Assembly: GCF_023498005.1 (NCBI RefSeq)
Contig: NZ_CP097289.1
Coordinates: forward strand, 5,828,001 to 5,892,000
DNA from: Streptomyces durmitorensis
GTDB taxonomy: Bacteria > Actinomycetota > Actinomycetes > Streptomycetales > Streptomycetaceae
DNA: 64,000 bases
Direction of reading: 5' to 3'
Positions 29,102 through 38,656 of the stretch are shown here, piece after piece. How positions within the stretch are numbered: position 1 is the first letter of the stretch; the number at the start of each line of letters is the position of its first letter. Under the pieces are notes generated by a model. The model had not been told where the DNA came from, did no database searches, and saw nothing but the letters and a program-made list of their open reading frames with translations. Both the position numbers and the translations under genes were made by a program.

Positions 29102-30652
29102 TCAGCCCTGCTGGGGCGGCTTTGTCGGGCTGGGGCGGGGGGAGGCCGGGGGCGCCGCCTGGGGTGGTGGGGCCGGGGCGTACATCTGGGCCGGACCGCC
29201 CTCCGGGGGATCGCCCAGGGCCTCCAGGGCTTCCCGGGCCGCCGGGGCCAGCAGCGGGGAGAAGGAGGGGTTCAGGCGCAGCGCCTCACCGATGTGCCGG
29301 CGCGCCGCCCCGTAACGGCCCAGCTCCCGCTCGATCTCACCCCGGTGATAGGCGAACACCGCACTCCGCGGCCCCTTGTCCGTCGCCCGCGTCGCGTACT
29401 TCAGGCCCTCCTCACTCTCACCGGCCCGATGCAAGGCCCAGCCCAGCGCATCCGCCACCTCCGGACTGCCGTGGCGCTTGAACTCCCCGCGCAGGCGCTC
29501 CACCGCCGCGTCCGCGTCCCCGTGGTCCGCCTCGAAGAGGCCGAGGATCCGCTCGTCGTTGACGCCGTTGACCCCCTCCTGCTTCACCCGGGCCCGCAGC
29601 ACGTCGTACTGCGCCCGTGCGGCAGGCTCCAACTTCAGCGACTCGTACAACTCGCCGAGCGCCAGGGCGTACTCCGGAGCAGGCTGCCTCACCAGCGCGT
29701 TCTGATAGGCCCGCAGCGCCTCCGACGTACGGCCAAGGGCCGCGAGCGCGCGACCCTTCCCCGCGAGGGAAGGGTGGTGGTCGGGGTCCGAGCGCAGTGC
29801 CGCCTCGTAGTAGCGCAAAGCCTCCGCCGGCTCGCCCCGCTCCCACGCAAGCTCGCCCACCCGGTACAGGCACACCGCCTTCTCCGCGGACCCCTCCGCC
29901 AGCGCCGCCGCGTCCATCAGCTTCGAAGCCGCGTCCTCGCGCCAGCCGCGGTCGCGGTAGACCTGCCCGGACCGGGCCATCACGGCGGGAGCGCCCGAGT
30001 TCAGCTCCTGGAGCGTCTCCAGGGCCCTCCCCACCCCCTTGGCGTCGCCCAGACCGCTGTACGCGTCGATCAGGGCGGGATACGTCGACCACCGCTTCGG
30101 AGACAGTTTCACCGCGCTCTCGGCCCACTTCTTCGCCCCGCGGAAATCGTGCCGCGCGTTCGCGAGCACCGCCATGCCCGTCAGGGCGTCCGCGTTCCCC
30201 TCCGGCCGCGCCTTCAGGGACGTGCGCAGGGCCTCCTCCGCCTTGGGGTAGTACGCGGAGTCCGCGGTCCGCAGGCCACGCTCGACGTAGGCGGCCCCGA
30301 GCACCGCCCACGACTGGTCGTCCCCGGGATGCTTGCGCACGTGTGCCTCCCGCTCCCCGATCAGGACGGTGAGGTCCGGCAGCGCCGCGGGAGCCCCGGC
30401 CCCCGCCGCCGCCATCGCCCGTCCGGCGGGACCGAGTGCGGGCGGCGCCGCCTTGCCGCCCGAGCCGGGCCGCAGCACCAGGACCCCGCCGAGCACCACG
30501 CACCCGGCGACCGAGGCGATCAGCACCCGGCGCACGACGGGGGAGCGGCGCGAGCCCCGCGGCGACTCGCTCCACACGGCGGGCGCGGGTGGCGGACGCT
30601 GTTCCTTCTGGGGCACGGACTCGGACCCGGTCTCGATCTCCATGACGCTCAC
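29102..30652 (-). CDS. Membrane-anchored TPR protein
   Basis: A 516-residue protein with a cytosolic Pro-rich start, one membrane span at about 41-60 (VLIASVAGCVVLGGVLVL), and about ten TPR-like helix pairs (for example SWAVLGAAYVERGL, ALRYYEAALRSDPDH, EALRAYQNALVRQP) followed by a Pro-rich tail. TPR solenoids bind partner proteins; the partner is unknown. Start at GTG 30652; an ATG three codons later is equally good. Confidence 0.85.
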   Translation of the reverse strand: MSVMEIETGSESVPQKEQRPPPAPAVWSESPRGSRRSPVVRRVLIASVAGCVVLGGVLVLRPGSGGKAAPPALGPAGRAMAAAGAGAPAALPDLTVLIGEREAHVRKHPGDDQSWAVLGAAYVERGLRTADSAYYPKAEEALRTSLKARPEGNADALTGMAVLANARHDFRGAKKWAESAVKLSPKRWSTYPALIDAYSGLGDAKGVGRALETLQELNSGAPAVMARSGQVYRDRGWREDAASKLMDAAALAEGSAEKAVCLYRVGELAWERGEPAEALRYYEAALRSDPDHHPSLAGKGRALAALGRTSEALRAYQNALVRQPAPEYALALGELYESLKLEPAARAQYDVLRARVKQEGVNGVNDERILGLFEADHGDADAAVERLRGEFKRHGSPEVADALGWALHRAGESEEGLKYATRATDKGPRSAVFAYHRGEIERELGRYGAARRHIGEALRLNPSFSPLLAPAAREALEALGDPPEGGPAQMYAPAPPPQAAPPASPRPSPTKPPQQG

Positions 30653-30741
30653 TGTGCGTCAATATGAAGAGCACATCCCGGTATGCGGACCGGCGTCGCA
30701 CACGGGTTCACACCGATGGCCCCGGGTGCGAGGCTGTGATC

Positions 30742-32130
30742 ATGAGCCGCACACTCATCGAACTCCTCCGCGAAGGCCACGAGGGCCGCGAGGGCCTCCC
30801 TGCCGACGCCATCCTCACGGACCCCGACATCACGGCCTCGTACGCGAACGACATGGCGAGCTTCTGCGACGCGGGCACCCCGGCCGTCGTCGTCCTGCCG
30901 CGCACCGTCGAACAGGTCCAGCACGTCATGCGCACGGCGACCGAGCTACGGATCCCGGTGGTCCCGCAGGGTGCCCGCACGGGCCTCTCGGGCGGCGCGA
31001 ACGCCAGCGAGGGCTGCATCGTGCTGTCCCTGGTCAAGATGGACCGCATCCTGGAGATCAACCCCGTCGACCGGATCGCGGTCGTCGAACCCGGCGTCGT
31101 CAACGCCACGCTCTCCCGCGCCGTGAACGAACACGGTCTCTACTACCCGCCGGACCCGTCGAGTTGGGAGACCTGCACCATCGGCGGCAACATCGGCACC
31201 GCATCGGGCGGCCTGTGCTGCGTGAAGTACGGGGTGACGGCGGAGTACGTCCTCGGACTCGACGTCGTCCTCGCCGACGGGCGCCTCATGAGCACCGGAC
31301 GGCGCACGGCCAAGGGCGTCGCGGGCTACGACCTCACGCGCCTCTTCGTCGGCTCCGAGGGCAGTCTCGGCATCGTGGTCCGCGCGACCCTCGCCCTCAA
31401 GCCGCAGCCGCCCCAACAGCTGGTCCTGGCCGCCGAGTTCGGCTCGGCCAAGGACGCCTGCGACGCCGTATGCAAGATCATGGAAGGGGGGCACGTCCCC
31501 TCACTCCTGGAACTGATGGACCGTACGACCATCAGGGCCGTCAACGCACTGGCCCACATGGGCCTGCCCGAGACCACCGAAGCGCTGCTCCTCGCCGCCT
31601 TCGACACCGCGGACCCCGCCGCGGACCTCGCGGCCGTCGGCGCGCTCTGCGAGGCCGCGGGCGCCACCCAGGTGGTCCCGGCCGAGGACGCGGCGGAGTC
31701 CGAACTGCTGCTCCAGGCACGGCGGTTGTCGCTCACCGCGCTGGAAGCCGTCAAGGGCACGACGATGATCGACGACGTGTGCGTGCCGCGCTCGAAGCTC
31801 GCCGACATGCTCGAAGGCGTCGACCGTATCGCCGATAAATACAGCCTCACCATCGGCGTCTGCGCGCACGCGGGCGACGGCAACACCCACCCCACCGTCT
31901 GCTTCGACGCGGCCGACCTCGACGAGGGCCGCCGTGCCCGCGAGTCCTTCGACGAGATCATGGCCCTCGGCCTCGAACTCGGCGGCACGATCACCGGCGA
32001 GCACGGCGTGGGCGTCCTCAAGAAGGAGTGGCTGGCGCGCGAGATCGGCCCGGTGGGCGTGGAGATGCAGCGCGCCATCAAGGCCGCCTTCGACCCGCTC
32101 TCCCTCCTCAATCCCGGCAAGCTGTTCTGA
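30742..32130 (+). CDS. FAD-linked oxidase, D-lactate/glycolate dehydrogenase (GlcD) type
   Basis: A 462-residue flavoprotein of the PCMH/VAO fold. The FAD-binding loop is PVVPQGARTGLSGGAN, with YYPPDPSS and TIGGNIGTASGG. The C-terminal oxidase domain has HAGDGNTHPTV (substrate/metal) and GEHGVGVLKKEWL. Such enzymes oxidise 2-hydroxy acids (lactate, glycolate, 2-hydroxyglutarate) and pass electrons to the quinone pool or a partner. No Fe-S partner gene (GlcF type) is adjacent. ATG at 30742 starts the family-like sequence. Confidence 0.9.
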   Translation: MSRTLIELLREGHEGREGLPADAILTDPDITASYANDMASFCDAGTPAVVVLPRTVEQVQHVMRTATELRIPVVPQGARTGLSGGANASEGCIVLSLVKMDRILEINPVDRIAVVEPGVVNATLSRAVNEHGLYYPPDPSSWETCTIGGNIGTASGGLCCVKYGVTAEYVLGLDVVLADGRLMSTGRRTAKGVAGYDLTRLFVGSEGSLGIVVRATLALKPQPPQQLVLAAEFGSAKDACDAVCKIMEGGHVPSLLELMDRTTIRAVNALAHMGLPETTEALLLAAFDTADPAADLAAVGALCEAAGATQVVPAEDAAESELLLQARRLSLTALEAVKGTTMIDDVCVPRSKLADMLEGVDRIADKYSLTIGVCAHAGDGNTHPTVCFDAADLDEGRRARESFDEIMALGLELGGTITGEHGVGVLKKEWLAREIGPVGVEMQRAIKAAFDPLSLLNPGKLF

Positions 32131-32176
32131 CACCGGCTCACGTGCGGCTCCGCTCTCGCCCCCGTGGCGGCGGAGC

Positions 32177-32656
32177 TCACTCACCGTCCTTGGACTCGTC
32201 GGAGGGCCAGGGGTCGCGCAGCCAGAGCTCGTCGACGCGGCCCGTGGTGGGCGTGAGCAGCTCGGCGAGGCCGTCGTCGATGCCGAGCCGCTCAGCCTCA
32301 GAGCCCGGAGGGACCACCCGCAGCGTGCGCTCCAGCCAGGCGGAGACGGCGGGCGCGGGCGCCTCGAGCAGGGCGTCACCGTCGGGTGAACTCAGCGCCA
32401 TCAGGACGACGCTGCGGCCTTCGACCTTGGTCGGCCAGACCCGGACGTCGCCGTGGCCGCAGGGCCTGAACACCCCCTCGACCAGAAGTTCGCGGGCGAA
32501 CGTCCAGTTCACGGGGTGTTCGGTGCCGATGTGGAAGGCGATGTGGACGGCGTAGGGGTCGTCGGTGCGGTAGGTGAGGCGGGCCGGGACGGGGATGGCG
32601 CGTTCCGGCGAGAGGACGAGTTTGAGCTCAAGCTCGCGTTCCACCACGGTGTGCAT
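32177..32656 (-). CDS. ssgG: SsgA-like sporulation protein, probably SsgG
   Basis: A 159-residue SALP-family protein: LKLVLSPERAIPVPARLTYRTDDPYAVH, HPVNWTFARELLVEGVFRPCGHGDVRVWPT, SSPDGDALLEAPA. SALPs guide septum placement and wall remodelling in Streptomyces sporulation; SsgG affects correct septum localisation. I name it ssgG because of its place beside hppD and the RDD genes, which from memory is the S. coelicolor ssgG context; the family call is firm, the subgroup less so. AAGGAA lies upstream of ATG 32656. Confidence 0.85.
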   Translation of the reverse strand: MHTVVERELELKLVLSPERAIPVPARLTYRTDDPYAVHIAFHIGTEHPVNWTFARELLVEGVFRPCGHGDVRVWPTKVEGRSVVLMALSSPDGDALLEAPAPAVSAWLERTLRVVPPGSEAERLGIDDGLAELLTPTTGRVDELWLRDPWPSDESKDGE

Positions 32657-32757
32657 GTCGGTGCGTTCCTTCCTTGTTCGGAGCCCTGGAGCGGGCCCGT
32701 GCAAGGAGAGAGCGCGGTGGGCGCGGAGCATTACGCGGGTTCCGGAAACTTTTTCCG

Positions 32758-32774
32758 TACGTAGTCGATACGTA
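32758..32774. promoter_or_regulatory. TACGTA paired palindrome in divergent ssgG / RDD promoter
   Basis: TACGTA-gtcga-TACGTA: two self-complementary hexamers 11 bp centre to centre, and next to it CGGAAA-ctt-TTTCCG (32743-32757). This could be an operator for ssgG or for the RDD gene. Confidence 0.4.
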
Positions 32775-32887
32775 GGTGAACTGTGCCCGGAAAGTGGTCT
32801 GTAGGGCAGGAGACGCACAGGGGGACGCAGAGGTCTGATAGATGTGGAACCTCTAAAAGACCCCCGAGCAGATACGGGACGACGGAC

Positions 32888-34444
32888 ATGAGCGCCCCAA
32901 CTCCGGCCCCAGGCGACGACAGGCCCCGCGAAGGCTACTACCCCGATCCGTCCATTCCCGGATATGTCCGGTACTGGAACGGCGCGGCCTGGGTGCCAGG
33001 GACCAGCCGTCCCGCACCGACCGACGGCGAATCGCTCCCCGCGCCGCCGGGGGCGGGCCCCGCGTCCGCGTCCACGCCCCCGGCGGAGGAGACGGGACCG
33101 CACTTCTTCGACGAGGAGCCCATGCCGGTGCCCGAGGCATCGGGCGGTGCGGGTGCTGCCGGTGCGGGTGACGCCGAGGCCTCGCAGCACGGGAGCAGGC
33201 CCGAACCCGCCTCCGCGTGGCAGGCCGATGCGGCTCGGCAGACGGGGCTCGGGGGCGAGCAGGAGCGTCGGGTCTCGTGGGGCGGGGATCCGCGGGACCC
33301 GCGTGACCCTCGGGTGCCGAGCGGATCGACCCCTGGGGACACTCCGCCCGCTTCCCCGTCTGTTTCCCCTGCTCCGGAGACGAATTCTCCGGGGGCGAAT
33401 TCTCCGGGGACGAACGGGCCCGGCACGGTGCAGATCCGCGCGATCAAGCCGGGCGGGTCGGGCGGGGCAGGCGCGCCTCGTACGCCAAGTACGTCAGGTA
33501 GTACGCCTGCCGCGCCGCCGAAGGACCAGCAGCCCCCGGCCGAGGGCACGGTGACGTTCCGCAGGCCCTCGGGGCCGGTGCGGCCCACCGCCGCCTCGCC
33601 CGCGACCGAGGGCACCATGGCGATCCGGGCGCTCCGCCCGAAGTCGTCCTCCGGCACGGCGGCGCAGACTCCGGCGCCTCCGCAGGCCGTCGTGCCTCCC
33701 CAGGCCGCCGCGCCCGCTCCCGCGCCCGCCCCTGCGCCCGCGCCTGCTCCCGTTCAGCCGACCGTCCCGCAGCAGGGTGGTGCGCCGGGTGGTGCGCCGG
33801 GTGGTGCGGCCTCGCCCGTGACCGCGGGGCCCGGTGGCGGCTCGCCCTCGTGGGCACAGCAGGTGCACCAGCTCGCCGAGGGGGACGGTCAGCAGCAGCC
33901 CGTCGTGCCGTGGAAGCCGGTGGCCAACGACCCCTTCCTGGCGATGGCGCAGAACCAGGCCGCGGGGCGGCCCGCGGGGCTCGGCAAGCGCCTTGCCGCA
34001 CGGCTCATCGACACGGTCGTCCTCGTGGCCGTGACCGGGGCCGCGGCGCTCCCGCTCGGCACGAAGGCCGCCGATCACGTGGACAGCAAGATCGACGCGG
34101 CGAAGTTGTCCGGCGAGAAGGTCACCGTGTGGCTGCTCGACGGCACCACGGCGGGGTACCTGGGGATGGTCCTGGGTGTGCTGCTTCTGTTCGGCGTCCT
34201 CTACGAGGTGCTGCCCACGGCCAAGTGGGGGCGGACGCTGGGCAAGAAGGTCCTTGGGCTTCAGGTGCGGGACATGGAGGAGCACGAGACGCCGACGTTC
34301 GGGTCGGCGTTGAAGCGGTGGCTGGTCTATGTGGTGCCGGGCGTCCTGGTGATCGGGGTCGTCGGCGTCCTGTGGTGCGTGTTCGACCGTCCGTGGCGCC
34401 AGTGCTGGCACGACAAGGCTGCGGGAACGTTTGTGGCGGGCTAG
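32888..34444 (+). CDS. DUF2510/RDD-family membrane protein
   Basis: A 518-residue protein. The N-terminal DUF2510 motif is GYYPDPSIPGYVRYWNGAAWVPGT. About 300 residues of Pro/Ala/Gly-rich disordered linker follow, with (PAPA)-runs. The C-terminal RDD domain has three spans (GKRLAARLIDTVVLVAVTG; LGMVLGVLLLFGVLYEV; VVPGVLVIGVVGVLWCVF) and the signature Arg-Asp pairs. Function of RDD proteins is largely unknown; some act in ion transport. A second RDD gene follows. Confidence 0.87.
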   Translation: MSAPTPAPGDDRPREGYYPDPSIPGYVRYWNGAAWVPGTSRPAPTDGESLPAPPGAGPASASTPPAEETGPHFFDEEPMPVPEASGGAGAAGAGDAEASQHGSRPEPASAWQADAARQTGLGGEQERRVSWGGDPRDPRDPRVPSGSTPGDTPPASPSVSPAPETNSPGANSPGTNGPGTVQIRAIKPGGSGGAGAPRTPSTSGSTPAAPPKDQQPPAEGTVTFRRPSGPVRPTAASPATEGTMAIRALRPKSSSGTAAQTPAPPQAVVPPQAAAPAPAPAPAPAPAPVQPTVPQQGGAPGGAPGGAASPVTAGPGGGSPSWAQQVHQLAEGDGQQQPVVPWKPVANDPFLAMAQNQAAGRPAGLGKRLAARLIDTVVLVAVTGAAALPLGTKAADHVDSKIDAAKLSGEKVTVWLLDGTTAGYLGMVLGVLLLFGVLYEVLPTAKWGRTLGKKVLGLQVRDMEEHETPTFGSALKRWLVYVVPGVLVIGVVGVLWCVFDRPWRQCWHDKAAGTFVAG

Positions 34445-34522
34445 TTTTCTTTCCCCAACCCCGCCCCTTCCCGAAAACCGTGCCTGCGCCCCGGGCCTAC
34501 CTGGGGCTCCGCCCCAGACCCC

Positions 34523-34568
34523 GCTCCTCAAACGCCGGAGGGGCTGAATCTTTCAGCCCCTCCGTCGT
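34523..34568 (+). terminator. Terminator built on the CAAACGCCGGA repeat
   Basis: GGAGGGGCTGAA-tct-TTCAGCCCCTCC, 12-bp perfect stem (34537-34563). It includes CTCAAACGCCGGAGGGGCTG, a form of the extragenic element that also occurs at 45.7, 49.2 and 49.3 kb. Confidence 0.8.
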
Positions 34569-34635
34569 TTGCCGGCTTAACCCAGTCAGCCGCTCGCCGG
34601 ATGCGAACCCGGCTCCCTCACGGTCGACTCGCTCC

Positions 34636-35262
34636 ATGAGTACCGAACCGCCGCAATACCCGCCGCCCCCCGACGACAACGACCCCTTCAGGAAGCAGCC
34701 CCCGCAGGACAGCGGCTCGGGCTCCCCTTACGGCACCCCACCCCCGCCACCCCCGCCGTACGGCGGAAGCGGCGGCGGAGACCCCTACGGCGGAGCCGGT
34801 GACCCCCTCGCCGGGATGCCGCCCCTGGCGGAGAGCGGCAAGCGCACCCTCGCCCGCATCCTGGACATGATCATCGTGGGCGTGGTCGTCTGGCTGCTCT
34901 CCTGGGCCTTCGGCACGAACGAGTTCGACGTGGACCCGGACGAGGTCGAGTACGGAAAGAGCTTCGGCCAGTCCCTGCTCGCCGCCGTGCTCTACATCGC
35001 GTACGACACCTTCATGATCTCCAGGACGGGCCAGACCCTGGGCAAGAAGTGGCTGGGGCTTCGGGTCGCGAACCTCAATGACGGGGCGACGCCCACCCTG
35101 CAGACCGCGCTCGTCCGCGCGGCTGTTCTCTGGCTGCCCTTCGCCTTCTGCTGTGCCTGCATCTGGACAGCGATCTGTGGCGGCTGGAGCTTCTTCGACA
35201 AGCCCTACAAGCAGGGCCTGCACGACAAGGCGGCCAAGACAGTGGTGGTCAGCACCGGCTGA
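34636..35262 (+). CDS. RDD-family membrane protein
   Basis: A 208-residue protein. A Pro/Gly/Tyr-rich cytosolic N-terminus (~70 residues) is followed by an RDD domain: KRTLARILDMIIVGVVVWLL, AAVLYIAYDTFMIS, GQTLGKKWLGLRV, then ALVRAAVLWLPFAFCCACIW. It is a smaller relative of the preceding gene product and may share its role. Three spans. Confidence 0.87.
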   Translation: MSTEPPQYPPPPDDNDPFRKQPPQDSGSGSPYGTPPPPPPPYGGSGGGDPYGGAGDPLAGMPPLAESGKRTLARILDMIIVGVVVWLLSWAFGTNEFDVDPDEVEYGKSFGQSLLAAVLYIAYDTFMISRTGQTLGKKWLGLRVANLNDGATPTLQTALVRAAVLWLPFAFCCACIWTAICGGWSFFDKPYKQGLHDKAAKTVVVSTG

Positions 35263-35325
35263 CGACCGAGGACCACTGCTGTGGCGGCAGCAGCGACAGC
35301 GGCAGATCCGGCGGGCTCGTGATCG

Positions 35326-35637
35326 TTACGGGCCCGCCGGCTCGCGTACGGACTCGGCCATCACGGGAGCGGCGGCGCGCTGGGCCGGGACGCGGCCGTC
35401 GGCGGTGCGGGCGGCGGGGGTGACGCGAGCGGCCGGTGAGGCCGCGGGATCTGGCTGGGGGATCGTCATCGCGACGAGTAAGCCGAGGCCGAGCGCGGCG
35501 GCGGCTATCACCGCGACACCGATCCCCGAACTCGTCTGGGAGAGCAGCAGCATGGCGAGCGTCGAGCAGACGACCGTCAGCGAGCCGTAGGTGATCTGGG
35601 CGGGGGTCGGACGAGGCAGCGGCATGGGACGAGGCAT
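35326..35637 (-). CDS. Small membrane protein
   Basis: A 103-residue protein with two adjacent membrane spans (ITYGSLTVVCSTLAMLLL; GIGVAVIAAAALGLGLLVAM) and a positively charged, Ala/Pro-rich C-terminal tail. ATG at 35637 has GAGGACGG upstream; a longer version lacks such a site. No homologous family was recognised. Convergent with the RDD gene. Confidence 0.7.
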   Translation of the reverse strand: MPRPMPLPRPTPAQITYGSLTVVCSTLAMLLLSQTSSGIGVAVIAAAALGLGLLVAMTIPQPDPAASPAARVTPAARTADGRVPAQRAAAPVMAESVREPAGP

Positions 35638-36094
35638 GGCGTAATCCGTCCTCGGGACAGCGGATGCGGGGGTGGTCGAGCCCAATGTGAAGCTGTATAC
35701 GAATCAAAGGGTGCTCGGTGGCGCCGACTTGAGAAGTGTCGCCGCGCCCTGTAGCGCACCGTCGATTGACTCTATTCCGCTGCATGCCCGACGGGAACGG
35801 GCGGTAAGCGTGACCTAACCCACGGTGCCGCAGCACAGGGGGGCGCACGGGTTCATGACGTCCATCAAGTGGACGGTGCAACGCGCCTGTTGACCATGCG
35901 GGCGGGCGGGCGCGCACGTCCGGATAGCGGATCCGCGGGCCTGCATAGTGTACTTGGCCTGTTCAAGTCAAGGTCTGTCTTTTCTTCCGTATCTCCGGTC
36001 CAATGTCGTCACTTGTGACGCGTATCGCGCGCGGACCTCCTCCGACCGGGACCTCGGCCCGCCTTCGCGCGGACGCGGGGGAGGACAGCATCAA
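35638..36094. other. Divergent intergenic region before the M6 protease gene
   Basis: 457 bp with no gene seen. It contains the 10-bp palindrome GCGGATCCGC (35927-35936) and TAGTGT just after it as a possible -10, so the protease leader would be ~150 nt. Confidence 0.4.
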
Positions 36095-38509
36095 GTGACA
36101 GTCAGAAGACGGACGTTCAGAGCCACCGCGGCTGCCGTGGCGATGGCCGCGGCAGCCGCCACGTTCTCGGCAGCCACCGCATCGGCCGACGAGAGCGAGC
36201 CGAGCGGGGCACCCGCCATCGACCGGCAGGACCCGAGCAGGGCCAAGGCGCAGGTCGACCACGACCTCGACGGGCCCTTCAGCAAGCAGCAGGCCCAGCA
36301 GCGCAAGGCGGCCCTTCAGCAGGTCGTCGCGGGCGATGCCAAGGTGCAGAAGCGCGGCGGCTCCCAGGTCGTGAAGCTCGACGACAAGAAGTACGTCGAG
36401 CTGGGCCGGGAGAAGACCGACAAGATCTTCACGATCCTGGTGGAGTTCGGGGACAAGGTGGACGACACCACCATGTTCGACCCGGACGGTCCGGAAGGCC
36501 CCGAGGCGCCGGTCAAGAAGTACGGTGGCGCACCCGGCCCCGCGCACAACAAGATAGCGAAGCCGGACCGTGCGAAGGACAACAGCACGGCCTGGCAGAA
36601 GGACTACAACCAGAAGCACTTCCAGGACCTCTACTTCGGTGAGGGCAAGGACGCCAAGGGCAAGACCAAGCACTCCCTGAAGACCTACTACGAGAAGACC
36701 TCTTCCGGCCGCTACTCGGTCGACGGCGAGGTCTCCGACTGGGTCAAGGTCGACTACAACGAAGCGCGGTACGGCTCCAACTACTGCGGCGACACCAACT
36801 GCGCCAACGTCTGGGACGCGGTGAAGGACGGCGTCACCGCCTGGACCAAGGACCAGAAGGCCCAGGGCCGCACGGACGCCCAGATCAAGGCGGACCTCGC
36901 CAAGTACGACCTCTGGGACCGCTACGACTTCGACGGCGACGGCAACTTCAACGAGCCCGACGGGTACATCGACCACTTCCAGATCGTCCACGCGGGCGAG
37001 GACGAGTCGGCCGGCGGCGGCGCCGAGGGCGAGAACGCCCTGTGGGCCCACCGCTGGTACGCGTACGGCAGCGACGCGGGCAAGACCGGCCCCGGCGAGA
37101 ACAAGGCCGGTGGCACGCAGATCGGCGACTCGGGCATCTGGGTCGGCGACTACACGATGCAGCCGGAGAACGGCGGCCTCGGCGTCTTCGCCCACGAGTA
37201 CGGCCACGACCTCGGTCTGCCCGACCTGTACGACACCACGGGCAAGGGCGAGAACTCGGTCGGCTTCTGGTCGCTGATGTCGGCCGGTTCCTGGCTCGGC
37301 ACCGGCAAGGACGCCATCGGCGACCTGCCCGGCGACATGACCGCCTGGGACAAGTTCCAGCTGGGCTGGCTCGACTACGCCAAGGCCAAGGCCGCGACGA
37401 CCTCCGAGCACAAGCTGGGCGTCTCGGAGTACAACACCCGCCATCGCCAGGCGCTCGTCGTCGACCTGCCGAAGAAGGCCGTCACCACCACGGTGACCAA
37501 GCCGACCGAGGGCTCCAAGCAGTGGTGGAGCGACCAGGGCGACGACCTCAAGAACACCCTGACGCGCTCGGTCGACCTGACCGGCAAGTCCAAGGCCGCG
37601 CTCTCCCTTGACGGTTGGTGGGACATCGAGGCCAACTACGACTACCTCTACACCGAGGTGTCGACGGACGGCGGCGCCAACTGGACTCCGGTGGACGGCA
37701 CCGCGGACGGCAAGCCCATCCCGCGCGACGCCGGTGACAAGCCCGCGTTGACCGGTGCCTCGGGCGCGTACAAGAAGCTCGCGTTCCCGCTCGACGCCTA
37801 CGCGGGCAAGAAGATCGACGTCCGCTTCCGGTACTCCACGGACGGCGGCGCGGGCGGCAAGGGCTTCGCGGCCGACGCCCTCGTGGTCACCGCGGACGGC
37901 GCCAAGCTCTTCGAGGACGGCGCCGAGGGCGACGACAACGGCTGGACGGCGAAGGGCTTTTCGCGCATCGGCGAGTCCTTCACCAAGAACTACGACCAGT
38001 ACTACCTCGCCGAGAACCGGCAGTACGTGTCGTACGACAAGACCCTGAAGGTCGGCCCGTACAACTTCGGCTTCTCCAAGTCCCGTCCGGACTGGGTGGA
38101 GCACTACGCGTACCAGACCGGCCTCATGGTTTGGCAGTGGGACACCTCGCAGAAGGACAACAACACCAGCGCGCACCCCGGCCAGGGCCTGATCCTGCCG
38201 GTGGACGCGCACGCCAAGCCGCTCAAGTGGGCGGACGGCACCCTGCTGCGGAACAAGATCCAGCCGTTCGACGCGCCCTTCAGCAAGTTCGCGACCGACA
38301 AGTTCACGCTTCACAACGCGGACGTCGCGCTGAAGATCAAGTCCCAGAAGGGCGTCCCGGTCTTCGACGACCGCAAGGGCACCTACTGGTACAAGGAGAA
38401 CGGCACGGGAAGTGTCAAGGTCACTGACACCAACACCCAGATCAAGATCGTCAAGCAGCCGAAGGATGGCTCCTCGATCACGGTCCAGGTCGGCCCCTCC
38501 ACGAAGTAA
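36095..38509 (+). CDS. Secreted M6 metalloprotease (immune inhibitor A-like)
   Basis: An 804-residue secreted zinc protease. The signal peptide is RRR...AAAVAMAAAAATFSAATASA (cleavage about residue 30). The active site is HEYGHDLGLPDLYD (His367, Glu368, His371; third ligand Asp or His downstream in the motif). DFDGDGNFNEPDGY looks like an EF-hand-type calcium loop. The C-terminal half is a beta-rich MAM/immune inhibitor-like domain. GTG at 36095 with GGGGGAGG upstream is chosen. Such enzymes degrade extracellular proteins during growth and development. Confidence 0.92.
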   Translation: MTVRRRTFRATAAAVAMAAAAATFSAATASADESEPSGAPAIDRQDPSRAKAQVDHDLDGPFSKQQAQQRKAALQQVVAGDAKVQKRGGSQVVKLDDKKYVELGREKTDKIFTILVEFGDKVDDTTMFDPDGPEGPEAPVKKYGGAPGPAHNKIAKPDRAKDNSTAWQKDYNQKHFQDLYFGEGKDAKGKTKHSLKTYYEKTSSGRYSVDGEVSDWVKVDYNEARYGSNYCGDTNCANVWDAVKDGVTAWTKDQKAQGRTDAQIKADLAKYDLWDRYDFDGDGNFNEPDGYIDHFQIVHAGEDESAGGGAEGENALWAHRWYAYGSDAGKTGPGENKAGGTQIGDSGIWVGDYTMQPENGGLGVFAHEYGHDLGLPDLYDTTGKGENSVGFWSLMSAGSWLGTGKDAIGDLPGDMTAWDKFQLGWLDYAKAKAATTSEHKLGVSEYNTRHRQALVVDLPKKAVTTTVTKPTEGSKQWWSDQGDDLKNTLTRSVDLTGKSKAALSLDGWWDIEANYDYLYTEVSTDGGANWTPVDGTADGKPIPRDAGDKPALTGASGAYKKLAFPLDAYAGKKIDVRFRYSTDGGAGGKGFAADALVVTADGAKLFEDGAEGDDNGWTAKGFSRIGESFTKNYDQYYLAENRQYVSYDKTLKVGPYNFGFSKSRPDWVEHYAYQTGLMVWQWDTSQKDNNTSAHPGQGLILPVDAHAKPLKWADGTLLRNKIQPFDAPFSKFATDKFTLHNADVALKIKSQKGVPVFDDRKGTYWYKENGTGSVKVTDTNTQIKIVKQPKDGSSITVQVGPSTK

Positions 38510-38534
38510 CTAGCGTTTTCGCAGGTCAAGCCAT

Positions 38535-38576
38535 GATCGGCCGTCGCCCTCTAGCGGGCGGCGGCCGATCGTGTTT
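38535..38576 (+). terminator. Terminator after M6 protease gene
   Basis: GATCGGCCGTCGCC pairs with GGCGGCGGCCGATC (14 bp, one G-U) around 8 nt, then GTGTTT. Confidence 0.8.
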
Positions 38577-38656
38577 AGGTGCGTCCTGTGGATTTCTTAT
38601 TGACACGGGGTCCGGCCAGGGGCTCTGTGCGCCGTCTCACGGGGGTGTGACCAGCC

